Part shown: piece by piece, positions 23,801-35,054 of the stretch
Layout of the letters: each line of letters begins with the position of its first letter
Position numbering within the stretch: position 1 is the stretch's first letter
NCBI GenBank assembly: GCA_020086605.1
Contig: JACBWW010000008.1
Location: 15,047,068-15,111,067, forward strand
Direction: 5' to 3'
DNA from: Lanius collurio
Taxonomy: Eukaryota; Chordata; Aves; Passeriformes; Laniidae
Length of the DNA stretch: 64,000 nucleotides
The notes under the pieces: generated by a model
What the model saw: only the letters and a program-made list of their open reading frames with translations
What the model was told of the DNA's origin: nothing
The model's database searches: none
Program-made: the position numbers and the translations under genes

Positions 23801-26800
23801 CACCTCTCCTAAAGATATGCCTTTGCTGGGGGTGTAAGGAAGCCTTCAACGTCTTGACTCACCACAAAGTTTATTTAATAAAAAGAAGGCCGTGCACACT
23901 TGTGTGGCTCCAAGTACGACTGGCAGAATGCTTGCTGCTCAGGTTTTATTTAATCCTAAAGAGTAGGAATAAGTTGAAATTTCTAGTCAACTGTTTTTCT
24001 TATTTTAGAAATCATCACAACAATATGAATAAGAGACACAGAAAAAGCAGATATAAATAGCAGTGAGATTTGCTTATTTCAGCTGTTCTTGCTAAGATTT
24101 TATGATGTGTTTTTTAGTCCTGGTTATATGCCTCAAGGTAGAAAACAGACTAAAGAAGATTTTTTATCAATTGTGTAATGAACTTTATATTGTTTCCTTG
24201 GTAGTATTGTTGTTTTTCAGAGGAAATTAAAAAGGAAAAAAAAATATTTTTAGGGACTATCATTTAGCAGATAGCCTCTCATTAAAATGGTCTTATGTGC
24301 TGTGGTTTCTAATGTTAGGCATTCATTGCTAGAAATACTATCATTTATTTTTCATTCTGAATATCTTACTGTAAAAGTCAAAGCACATCCTATTTATTGT
24401 CTAATTTTGAAAATTCATGGATTCACAAATTCATGTATGAACTTAAACATCTACTTAGTTTTCTGAATGAATTTGTCCCCTTCTATGAATCACAACACTT
24501 AATTTAGCTGTGCTTTTTAATGTATTTGTAGATACTGCAGATGACTACATAATGAATAAAGACACTAGCAGACTTTTCCTTATGTTTCATGCCACCTGAC
24601 AACCACAGTGAAATCCTGACAAAGGAGTTTTAGACAGTATTTTTTTTGATGTTGGTGGAGTGAGTGAGTCTGTGTAAAAACCATTAGCTACTGAAAACCT
24701 GAAACCATGAACTAGTTTTCAGTTTAGATTGTACAAAATGCTAAGTACCAAGAGAAAAATGAATAACTAGACTTGTCTTACAGGAATATCAGTTAGCTGA
24801 TCTCTGTAAAATATGTTGAAATAAATGTGAATAAAAATTTAATTATAGCAAACATTATTTTTTAAATTTTAAGAATCTTTTTATTGAGTCAGTAAAAAAA
24901 TATGACAAATCAAAAAGTAGACTAGAATGCAGAATTAATCTTATAGAAGCAATAGGTCAGTGAAATATGAAGAGTATAAGCTAAGGTCCCTCTACTTGTG
25001 AGAACCAAGCAGAGGTTTCCCTTCTGGAAGGCAATGATCAGGGAAGTCAGAGCGCAAGGATATTCTGATTAGTTTAAATTTTTACTAGGTTTACAAGTAA
25101 ATATCTTCACATGGAGGAGTACCTTTCTGTATTCTGCGTTTCTCACTGTATATTCAGTATATTAAAAGATTGAGTAATTTAAATGTCTTGAGTTTTACAA
25201 AACCTCCAATTTTCAATCAAAATTAAAGAGTAAACACAGGTGGATTATAAAATATACTGTCTGTTATTTCTCTGTGTAACACCTTACAATAGGACAGGTT
25301 TTGTGGCCAAATTCTAACTTTAGAGAGAAGTATACTCTTAGAGTGGAACAAAGGCCATAGAGAAGAGTAACTTCCATTTTGATCTTTGGATTAATTCACT
25401 GACATTGAGAAGACAAGATGCGAAGAAGCAATCCCCACATAAAGAATAAAATTACTAGGTTTGGTTTGGTTTGCTTTGGTTTTTTGTAGTCCTGCACACT
25501 GTTGCCATCTTTAATTGCACAGGAAGAAGCAACACTTGGGGAGCATTAAGCAGGTCTGTTCTGACAGTAACCTGGGGCTCCATCATGCAGAATGAAAAAT
25601 GAGAGGTAACAGCAAATTCAAAGGGAATGCAGGGCACAGTGCAGGAGAAAACTACTTAGTAAATATTTCTAAGTGGGACAGTTCCTGAACATGCTAGAAA
25701 AATTATATGACCTCTGGGGCCCCTGTCTTTTCAAATCAGAGTCTGAAAATTCACTTTTTGCTCAATATGTCTCTACCTCAAGTGTATCTTGAGACATGAG
25801 AAAAGAGGAAATGCATTGGAAGGGTAGAGTGTAACAGATGACATGTACCCAATAGTGATAAATAGGAGTGAAAAAGAAAAGGAGCAATACAAAGATTGCA
25901 CTTAAAACCTACACTGTTAATTGGAATTGAGTCACAGTGCTTTTTTTCTTGGAAAATAGCAATTTGTCTCCAGCTTTGGCAGAAGAGCAGCATGCATAAG
26001 AGCAAATAATATTTGAAAGTAGAACAAGCCGACATGGCACCAAGTGAGATAAATGCTTAGCTCATAATCATTAACTCCTGGCCTAGCTACTGCTTTGCAT
26101 TGCCAAAAAATCAGGATTTGGAGATGAATTATATAGGCTATAAATAATAGTTCTGAGATGCAGCATCAGAAAATAGTGTAACTTTATTTGCCCATGATCA
26201 TTAAAGTGCTATAAAAACAACGAAAAAGAACATCTCCTCTTGGGAGCCCTAAATCACAGATTTGTTCTGGTAGCTACTAATTTTTGCTACAAAAGTAGCT
26301 AATGTCCTTGTTGTACATGAACCAAGTGCCTGCTTCTGTTGGCAAACTTTTCCATCACTACCTGCCTGAACAGAAAAGCCCTGCTGTTCTTAGAAGGGAG
26401 GGAAAGTGGTTGCAGCATCTTCTACATGACAGATCCAAAGTGTTCTGGACTTCTGCCTCAGCATGAAGCTGATCTACTGTGTAAAGCCATCTATTTAGCA
26501 AGATAACCATCTGGCTGGAGTAGGCTTGATGAGGTAATGGTTTTATTAATTCTTGTAATAAGTAAGATGAGTAGACAAGGCTGCCTATGGCATTCAGATA
26601 TGAGTATTTGACCTTTACAAAATCATCTACCTTCCTTTCTGGTGCAAAACCTGATGATTTTCAGTGTTTCAAAGGAGTTACAAGATTAGTTTTCCCAGTG
26701 CTTCACAGTGAGCATGGGGGTCCAAATTTTCTTTTCACATCTGCAGAAAAGTCACTTTTTAATCATTGTGACTGAAACAAGAAAAGGCTATTTGCTCCAG

Positions 26801-26879
26801 ATGCCTCTGTTTTCTCTGCACTGGAGGACGTTACACGCTATCTGCATGTTCCTCTAACTCTGCTGAAGATTTCTAAAGA
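20850..26879. other. non-coding DNA, no gene recognised
   Basis: The stretch is long, AT-rich and mostly featureless. GC-rich pockets at about 22.6-23.0 and 23.2-23.8 kb carry short overlapping frames (up to 94 codons) of no recognisable family. A (TTTGG)n-like tract is listed separately. Around 24.1-25.3 kb the sequence is very AT-rich. I see no RNA genes. Confidence 0.55.
25458..25486. repeat. (TTTGG)n-like microsatellite
   Basis: Imperfect pentanucleotide TTTGG units are repeated about five times, with one C substitution, and end in a T-run. Confidence 0.8.
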
Positions 26880-27265
26880 TTTGCTGCTCTCTATCAGAAG
26901 AAGCCATCACATTCTTTGGCAGCTTGTCTGAAAGTTGTCTCCTATGCAATTTAAAAATGGTGACCTGTTCCTTAGTTACCTTTCCATCTTAAATTTCCAT
27001 CTACTAGTTTTACCTGTGCTTTTATCTTGAGCATAGTAGGGGCTCCAGGACTCAGCATCTTCACTGTCTAAAGGAGCCACAGCAAAGCACTCAGCTTTGC
27101 TAAGTGTGCTAGTCAGACTCCTCTGCCTTTCCCTGTCCTGCTCTTCTTCCAGTCCTGAACTAGTTTATATAACTTTTACCTTCAATATCTGCAGGTTTTC
27201 AATGTAGTTTTAGAAATGAGGATACCAAAGGTGGACAGAATTGCACTGTGAGCAAATCTGCTTGC
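26880..27265 (-). mobile_element. possible very old CR1 fragment
   Basis: The end of this block (ACCAAAGGTGGACAGAATTG, then CACTGTGAGCAAAT) follows the reverse-complement CR1 pattern about a compound that is 'tggacagaactgcactgtg'. Earlier parts (CATTCTTTGGCAGCTTGTC, TTCCATCTACTAGTTTTACC) also fall in plausible order. The similarity is faint and could be chance, so I rate it low. Confidence 0.3.
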
Positions 27266-27668
27266 ATTAAATGAAACAACAAATTTTTAAATTTTGGAAG
27301 AGATTTTAAGGTAAATTTAGACTCCACAATAACCTAAATAACACAAGCTAAGGAAAAGGAGCTCATGTGCCTGTAAGGGCATGGTGGCCTTTAAGAGGTA
27401 GTAACTAAAGAGATATGATGATTGATCATGGGCAACATTTCTTGTACATGAAATAGGAGGAATGCTGTAAAGGCTGCTAGCAAATGAACTGAGGGCATCC
27501 CCTTTTTCAATCTGCAAAAATAAACTCTATTAACATTGTGCAGTGTATCCAAGGATTATCCTATGGACATGGCTGCAGGTTCTGCAGCCTCGGATGCAGA
27601 ATGGCCAACACAAATATGGTCAGTAACACATGTTTTGTGTGCCTGTGTGCTCACTTTACCTCCATCAC

Positions 27669-27709
27669 AAGCAGTGTAAAAGCTCACACTGTAGCTTTTT
27701 ACACTGCTT
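27669..27709. repeat. strong inverted repeat (16/17-base arms)
   Basis: The left arm AAGCAGTGTAAAAGCT (27669-27684) and right arm AGCTTTTTACACTGCTT (27693-27709) pair along their length with a single bulged base around the spacer CACACTGT. The stem is shorter than a usual microRNA precursor, and pairing does not extend into the flanks. It could be a cruciform, a degenerate transposon end pair, or chance. Confidence 0.85.
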
Positions 27710-27799
27710 AATTTCTGTGGTAAGCTTGCCTCTATATGCCTTGGAATATCTCAAACCATCTACAGAAAGCTTAGATATCCCTCGGCTGTGCAGCTCCAC

Positions 27800-28140
27800 T
27801 TAAGCCAGTGCCAGCTGTCAGCTACTCAGCAGAAGCAGAAGCAAAGAGATGAAATGTAGCTCAGACCCCGGCCATATTCTTAGAATCATTTATTTCCCCA
27901 TCCTGAGAGACAGGGTGCATCCAATCAAGAGGGCAGCTGGGAAAAGAGAAAGAGACTCTGTGTGAAGTTACTTTTGTCACAGAGAGGGGGAAAGGGGATA
28001 TCAGGGGCGGAGCTGGGATAAACAACCAACCAGATCAAAGTCTGGGCTACTTGAACTTTAAACAAAGGAATATCTCAGAGTCACATAACAAGGACCTGGG
28101 GAGTGGGGGTGGGGGGAACCCCAGGGAGTACACTGCAACA
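27800..28140 (-). mobile_element. decayed LTR-like block
   Basis: On the minus strand the block starts TGTTGCAGTGTACTCC, the same first seven bases as the solo LTR at 18282. It carries GCTCCGCCCC (GC box, + strand about 28003-28012), GATTGGATG (CCAAT box, about 27919-27927) and GGAAATAAATGATTC (polyadenylation-type signal, about 27886-27900). That is the order of parts in a retroviral LTR. The far end is unclear: candidates lie between 27800 and 27856, and I find no convincing target-site duplication. Confidence 0.42.
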
Positions 28141-29287
28141 CTTCACCACTCTAAGATTTTCATAACAAGGCTTCATTTACCTTTTCATTTCACTTCTCTG
28201 ATCTTGCACTGGAATTTGTGTTGGAAAGCACTAAACCCAAATGAACTGCCCCAGGTAAGGAGTGAGCATTGACAAACACTGAATACAAGAGGGACAGAGG
28301 TCCTGTCAGCCTCCAAAGAGCTCATCAGGTTGCTCCTGAAGCTTATCATTGCTTCAGAGTATTTGGCTGGTTATTAGAGGTTGTCAGGGATGTGGCTGAG
28401 AAGCCATGAGTGATTCTCTAATTCTGCCACACCAATCTCAGAAAAGCTGGCTGCTGTTCCTTTGTACATGGGTCGTCCATGCCAGGTCCTTCCTCTGCCT
28501 CTGCACAGGGACCTTCTTAGTCTTGGGGTCCAACCCAGGTTGGGCAGGACCACAGACAAGCTGTGGCTGGGGTCACTATGTCCTGGTGACACACCAGGAA
28601 CAAGAGCCGTGCACAGCTCTTGGTGTGTGCTACCCACATCCATTGCTTGCTTGATGATACCACGGCAACCTCTGCTGGTACCCACAAGAACACACTCAGC
28701 TTCAAAGCATGGAGGGATACAAACCAACTTTGGGTATGTTGCAGTCATTACACCAAGGAAAGGAACACTTCCACAGGGGACAGGTTTTCCCCAGATCTCC
28801 CTAACTATGTTCTGAATGTATGGTTCATGCCTTACTCATGAGTTAAGTTTACAGCTGCTGAAACGTAGCAGTTCCAGAAATCTTGTCTCCTCAGCTCTGT
28901 GGGGAGACACTTCAGTTTGAAAAGAGAAAAGGACCAAAGGAAGGTTTAGCCAGATGGACACATGGCAGAAAGAGTTGTCGCAAAGTTGTAGCCTGTGGCC
29001 CAAGGAGTGAAGGGGCTGGAGCCTGAGTCACAAAGGCAGCATGGCACACTTATGTGCTTTCTCTCATGATAGGGATCTTCTCCTGGAAGAGCCAAAAACT
29101 TTAATGATGATAGAAAGGATGGGCACAATTTGGAAAAGCTCTTTTAAAACATAGTATGGCAAACCAGCACTTGTTGGCATGTATTGAACAAGCTGACGGA
29201 GAAAAGTGACTTAGAGCTGTTACAGCAAAATCCAGTGTACTGCACTGCCATGGTCAGATATGAGGTAAGGAGAAATTATGAGGCTCT

Positions 29288-29995
29288 CTAGAGAGCCAGT
29301 GTGGTTAGGCCCCTGGCTGACATGCAGGTGTCCCCATTTGTTGCTAGTGGCATGACCTGCCCTGCAGGATGTTTTTGTGGAGGCAAGGCTTGCTCCTCAG
29401 AAGGATGTGCACCCAACAGGGGGAAGGTGGGAATTGCATTTGCTTTTGAAGCGTGTTCCATGGGATTCTCTTGTGAGAGAGGGGTCAGTGACAGGAGCAA
29501 ATGATGTACGATTCTCCAACTGGCTGGTTCTAGAAGGCCAAATTCCCCAATAACAACATCCTGCCTCTCCAGTCCCTCTTTGGCCTCAAGGAGAGCGGAT
29601 GCTCTTTTTCTTCCTTTCCTCCCTCCCTCCCTCCCTCCCGGCTGCAGCAGGCCTGTTTCTGCAGTCAGCTGCTTCTCCAAGGATCTGCTTTTCACAGTTC
29701 TTGTACATAGACTTGCCCAACTCTCTGGAAAAGTGACTTTCCTTAGAAATGAAGAGGGCCACTGTGCATATGCACCATGCTTCACTGCTGAGCAAATGCT
29801 TTGGAGCTTTCTGTGAAAAGCTTTTATCCATGGAAAAGCATAGTTTGCTTTTGTGTTACACTCACTTGTGTGGTCACACTGAGGAGAAGCAAGACACACA
29901 CACAAAATAGCATGGACTGCTTGCAAATAAATACCCTTCAGTGAGTAGCTGTTAGTAGTGTAAACATTCTTTTTAGAAGCAACTTGAGAAGACAA
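29288..29995 (-). other. 235-codon open frame, probably not a gene
   Basis: This is the longest uninterrupted frame in the window, from ATG (complement of 29993-29995) to its stop at 29288. The translation has no signal peptide, membrane segment or domain that I know. It includes a low-complexity PGGREGGRKGRKRAS segment made by the CCCT microsatellite at 29619-29639. The opposite strand is also open in two parts. Composition is Ser/Ala/Leu-rich without periodic structure. No intron signals, start context or neighbours support it. I think it is a chance frame but record it because of its length. Confidence 0.15.
29619..29639. repeat. (CCCT)n microsatellite
   Basis: There are five tandem CCCT/CTCC units, preceded by an imperfect pyrimidine tract from about 29605. 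Confidence 0.85.
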
Positions 29996-30370
29996 CCTCG
30001 CATAACGTACCCGCTAGGATCTCTGGAGCTGGTCAGTCATGTCACTGCCTCTCCCACTGAACCTTTCTCTGGCAGCTTCTTGAAGAGACCAGGTTGTAGA
30101 CCCACACTTACCACTTCCCTTATCAGTCTTTAAATTTTTCCTTCCCACATCCCCATGGCCTCCCCTGACTTTGTTTCCTCTGCATGTGAAGAAGAAGCCA
30201 TCTTTGAGAGAAGGCTGAGCTCCTCCACCTCTTGCCCTGTACTAGTTTTAAAAGCAACTAGCGAGGGACTTCAAGTCAGAAATACAATTTAATAAGAAAG
30301 AAATAAAATAAATGTAATAGTACAAAAAAAAACCCCACAACCCACTGACAGAGTCAGAGTACAAACCTGA

Positions 30371-30389
30371 CCCCCTGACAGTCAGGGGG
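30371..30389. repeat. 19-base palindrome inside LTR
   Basis: CCCCCTGAC A GTCAGGGGG is a perfect odd palindrome. In LTR transcript sense it lies between the TATA box and the polyadenylation signal, so it would form a G/C-rich hairpin in the R region. Confidence 0.85.
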
Positions 30390-30450
30390 TTAGCAGCAGT
30401 CCAATTTAAATGGTGGCTGCAGTCCTCCTGAAGTGATGGTTCCGTTGAAG

Positions 30451-30531
30451 CAGTGGCTCTGTAGAGAAGGTCTCGTCTTCCTCTGAAGGTCCAGTGGCGA
30501 TGTAGAAGGGTCTGGTCTTCCTCTGAGAATC
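30451..30531 (-). repeat. two tandem 40/41-bp units inside LTR
   Basis: Units at 30451-30491 and 30492-30531 share CAGTGG, GTAGA, GGTCT, GTCTTCCTCTGA in the same order. A third partial copy begins at 30532 (CAGTGGAAAGG). They lie just downstream of the TATA box in LTR sense. Confidence 0.8.
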
Positions 30532-30653
30532 CAGTGGAAAGGCTGCCTGTGGTGTTCAAAATCTCCCCTTATATCCAGGCTGGAAGGCTTGGTTCCTCCC
30601 TCTGGGCGGAGCATCTCACAATGGGTGATATAGTCTTATCAGTCATGCGGTGA

Positions 30654-30738
30654 TGGCCCATTAACAGGAGATAGTATAGGAGAGATAAAGGACTCTGCCC
30701 CACCTGGTGTCAACAGCTGGCCCATTAACAGAAGATAG
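30654..30738 (-). repeat. duplicated 21-bp motif in LTR U3
   Basis: TGGCCCATTAACAGRAGATA(G) occurs at 30654-30674 and 30718-30738 with one difference. The spacing is 64 bp. Duplicated U3 motifs are commonly enhancer repeats in LTRs; that function is inferred. Confidence 0.8.
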
Positions 30739-30803
30739 CCTCATGAGCTTATCAGGGATGAGTCATGAGGGAGGTGGGGAACACTGTCCCACCAGTTTTA
30801 ACA

Positions 30804-33800
30804 GTTTATGAAGATGGTGACAGAATACAGACTTTTGGGTACATTTTACATTGCAACCCAGGACATGCCCCAAAGGCAACAGGGTGGGCATGTACCTCCT
30901 GTTAAGCATCTCATGGAGGGTGGGGTGGAGAGTATCAAGTCAACTTTTGTATATGCCTAAATTCAACAGTGACATCTCCATTTGTCCTCAGTGCCTCCAC
31001 TGGCTGCAGAGATGGGACAGCCCAGAAGCCCTGTGGGGTGGCCCAGGGTATAGAGGGGTGTGCAGACCCCCTGGAGCCACGTGGGATCCATGCTGAGATG
31101 GCCAGGCGTGTGTGGGGTGTGGTGGCATGGCAGGTGACCCTGGCAGCACAGGGGATTGAATGTCTTACAGGTGTTGGGCACCCAGCAGCCGCTCTCGGCC
31201 ACCCTCAGCTGCTGAACAGGGTCAGCTGATGGCAGAAGTGTCTTGGGCTGGCTTACACCTCAGGTTGTGGGATATCTGATAGGTTATCTCATGTTTCCCT
31301 GCTGGAACCAGGCACACACACACCAGCTTTGGTCTCACCTGCGCTGCCTGATGGCCAGCAGCATAGAGAAGCTGCTCTGTAATCACAGACACAAACACAG
31401 ATGGGGCTGACCTCTCTAGCTCCTGGCTTTAATCAAAATCACACATAGCCCTCTGCAGCCCTAAGGATGATTTTTTAAAAAATCCGTATAATTTTTTCTT
31501 TTTTTTTAATAGTGTAAAAAAAAAAGGGACAATATTCCTGTAACTCTTCTTTAAAATGGAAACTTTGTCAATTAGTTGCAGAATCCATGCATGCTTGCAA
31601 ATTTGAAACAGCTTTAAAATAGCACAGATCAGTTCTTGGGGATGTAATTATAATGCCTCATCAAAACTTCCAAGGAAAACCCTGAGAAGTGGACTTGTCC
31701 AAATTTTTTTTTCTCTGTAGAAGTTTCTCAAGAATAGTGCTTTTCTTTCAAAGTATATTTCAGCCCTATTTATAGTCTGCTCTTTATACAGGAACTCCTA
31801 ACTTATGAACACTGAATTTGCTATATTGCAAAGTCTTTGAAAGACAGGACCTGATTGCTTAATTTCTGGAGGGGGATGGCTATTTTATCTGTAGATGACA
31901 GAATGGATCTAATTGTAAAATCACATTTAGAGTATGAATTTTCCATTCCAAGTTTTAATGGTCTTATGTAGTTATTGCTTGTGATATAACTCCATTAGAA
32001 GTTCTTTTCTTTAAAATATTTGGGGTATTATGGAGCTGGAAGACATAATGCGAAGGAGGTTTCATTAAACCTTACTGTAACCCTGCATCTTTGAGGGGAT
32101 TTCTACTGGCTGCTGTTTTTAAAAATGAGCATATCAATAACTAGGTTATAGACAAGGCAGAAATATATCTGTTCACTGGATCACTACTGAAATTATTTGC
32201 ATGACAAAAGGGCACGTGATTGCTAGAATACCCAAAAAGAGATGATAATGTAATTATTCTTGAAAAAGAAATAAAAGATATACCCTTTTAAAATTGTTTT
32301 TTAAATATGAAAGTAAAATGTTGATCTGAGTGATGCTAAGTCAGCCTGCTCCAGCTGGGAATCTGCCCCATCTTGTCATATGCAGAGGGATGGATATTAA
32401 TCTATTATTCAGCTGCACAAAGTTCAGTGGAATAACTGTTCTCACTAATTGCTAATGGGCAAAATTACTGGTGCTTATAGGAGATATTCTGGTAACAGAT
32501 AATTAAGCAACTAAGTAGTTGAAAATGTCAGGAGAGAAAAAATGATCTTTTCACCTCACTGAGTTCATTTTTAAAACTGTCAGCTGAGCTCACTTGTCTC
32601 TGTACAGCCAGCCTGCAGCTCTGCTGGAGAGGGGTGCTATGGCCACCAAGTGCACAGACAGAGGGCAAAATGAAGGAAAACCCATTTTCTTGATCCTTCT
32701 TCAACAGCTGCCATTCATGCTCAAGAAAGTACAAATCTCCAACAACTGCTGTATGTAGCTCTTGCTTGCACTGTCTTATAGAAACCAGGCTTTGACCAAC
32801 ACTTGCTTCCTGCCTGAGAGATGTTATTCCCTCCCACAAGCCATATCCCCATGCCACTGAATCTGGTAAACCTCTTCCATCTCTATCATTCAGATACAGA
32901 CCTAGAGCCTCTCCTTTTTTGGGAGGTGCCAGAGCAAGAGGCGACAAGTTGTTGACTGTAAAGAGGAGGATAGAGCACTTCTGAGTCTTTGCAACATGGG
33001 TTGGAGAGAGAAGAGATTTCAGGCAGCAAATGAGGATAAGAGCCACGGCAGGTTATTTTGGCTCTCCAGCATGTTTGAAATTCATCTCTCAGTGTTCCTG
33101 GGGACAGAAGGGGAGCAATCCCTGACCACTAGGAGCCTCAGGGCAATGCAGCCAGCAGCTGACCTCCTGTGTTTCAGCAACACCTGGGGCAGCAATGTGG
33201 ACCCAGGCACTTGGGCAAAGTGGTCTCAAGCAGCATTTTGAAAGCTGACATATCACCCCAAATCCTCAGCACGTGCTTCAAATCTGTCACCCTTTTTGGG
33301 ATAGAGTGCAGCTGGGGATTCCTTCTGCTGCCTCTATTCCCCTGTTGCAGCCCCAAGAAGACTGTGCATATGAAACACTGGATGCCCTCTGAATTCACAG
33401 CTTTACTGGCAGCAGTAGAGTGCTTTGGTAGATATTTCTGCATATTGTGAGGATGTCCTGAACACTCTCAGGTGTGAGCCTGTTCCTGTTGGGACCTATT
33501 TGTCGTATCACCCAACATCCCCTTGCCCTTCCTTGTAACCCAGATAGGGAAGAGTGAAGAGTATTTGATATATTTTGCTGCTGGCCATAGACTACTCTTT
33601 CTGATTGGGTGTTAATGAGCTTCTAATGAAGAGAGCAAGGCTCCCAATGAAAAGCCTTGCATCCCTAGCTCCCAGATGTTGGCCTTCTGGGTATCACTCA
33701 AGTTCACCTTCCCCTGCAAGCCTGCCTTCCCACCCTGTGCCAATGGCAAGCTGATGCATCAAGGGGCACAATGTCTACTTAACAGTAGCTATTACAGTGA

Positions 33801-35051
33801 AATGTGATATTGCATCAACATTTGTCTCCATGATGGCCACAGAAATACTGGCACTTGGACACTCATATTGTACAGAGAGCGGTGCCACTCAGAGCCTTAT
33901 ACTTTGATTTGAAAGGTCAGTCTGGATGACTGGATACCATTGACACATGGGTGGAATGAATTTTCCTCAAGAGTTTGAAAGTTAAAAGTCTTCCAAGTTA
34001 CAAGGTTATAAAACATAGTGACAGATGTAGTATACTATAGGTACACATAAAATATTCTGTTTTGCTCACATAAAGCAAATTTAAAAATCACTCTCACTGA
34101 GAGTCAAAAAACCTGATCAAAAAGGATCTGCCAAAACTCCTGTCTCCAGTAATGCTTCAGCAGAACAGATGAGAGCCTGATGGCTGAGTCCAGTGAAAAG
34201 GCTGCAGTGGGGTTTAAGTCAGACCCATATTGATTCTCATGTGAATAAGACACAAGGAAGTTTTATCCAGGGATGACCACAGTGACTTTACACAGCTCCT
34301 CTATAAAATCAAGGCTGACTACATGGAGGCAGAATTTCTTCTATAAACAGAGGTCTTTGAAAATAAGTTAATGGACTGAGAGGATAACCCATAAGTCAGT
34401 GGACATAGGAACTAGACTGCAATGCTGGGACAGGGCAGAAAATTTAAAGAAATTTCTAAATATATGTATGATCAGTAGATGAGAACAGTGCAGTAGTCAA
34501 TTTTAATTGATTACCTACATTAGGTAGAGGATGAATGAACATGCAGAGTCCTCAGGATCCACAGCATGGCATGTTCATGAAGCTGCAGGAGAAACCAAAA
34601 GCCTTGGGTACATAAAAAAGGGATTTCTGTACTGACTTTGGAGTTAATGGCAAGGTCAGACGTCCACTATCAGGGCTTGGACTTCAATCACGTCCCACCA
34701 TTTTCTGTCCAGAGTGAGTGTGCTGAATGTGCTGAACCAATACCTGCTTGGCTGTGACCTGGGTAGTACAGCTGAGTGAAAAACAGGCCTTGTAATTATG
34801 TGGCTAAACAGAACAAAAGATTATGGGAAAACCGTAAGATAAAAATAAAAGAAAAATTAAAGAACTTAATTGAAATAATGCCCAAATGCTGGTGGACCTG
34901 TAAAATATATTTCAGTTTCATTTTAATGTTGCTTAATATTCTCAAAACTATTTTTTTTTCATTTTAGAGGAGGGGAAACCTGGATCAGTTTTGAAGCGGA
35001 GCACAGTGTCACCAAAGTAGAAGTAAAAACGTTTTATTCTTCAACACCAAA
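30804..35051. other. non-coding DNA, mixed composition
   Basis: No gene or dated repeat is recognised. A GC-rich pocket lies at about 30.95-31.4 kb. From 31.45 to 32.55 kb the sequence is AT-rich with candidate transcription-factor sites. A 172-codon minus frame (32528-33046) has no recognisable domain. The sequence around 33.5-35.0 kb is ordinary. Confidence 0.5.
32195..32256 (+). promoter_or_regulatory. octamer, E-box and TAATTA cluster (candidate)
   Basis: A perfect POU octamer ATTTGCAT (32195-32202), an E-box CACGTG (32213-32218) and a homeodomain core TAATTA (32251-32256) fall within 62 bp of AT-rich DNA. Such clusters occur in enhancers but also by chance. There is no direct evidence of activity. 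Confidence 0.2.
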
Positions 35052-35054
35052 TGA

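Larger units (their letters stand above)
28141..30237. other. non-coding DNA with longest open frame of window
   Basis: No interspersed repeat is recognised here. The region includes the 235-codon minus-strand frame described separately, and overlapping frames of up to 124 codons at 28.4-28.8 kb in moderately GC-rich sequence. A CCCT microsatellite lies at 29619-29639. Confidence 0.5.
30238..30803 (-). mobile_element. passerine-type ERV LTR, about 566 bp
   Basis: Read on the minus strand it begins TGTTAAAACTGGTGGGAC. A GCTCCGCCC segment follows, then a TATA box GGATATAAGGGG (+ coordinates about 30566-30577). After this come a repeat-rich leader, a 19-base palindrome (30371-30389), ATTAAA as likely polyadenylation signal (30288-30293), and the end TTTTAAAACTAGTACA. 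These parts in this order make an LTR, and the wording is typical of songbird ERVs as I remember them. No retroviral coding region adjoins. The word GTTT flanks the block at 30245-30248 and 30804-30807, a weak 4-bp duplication that would move the left border to 30249. Confidence 0.72.
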
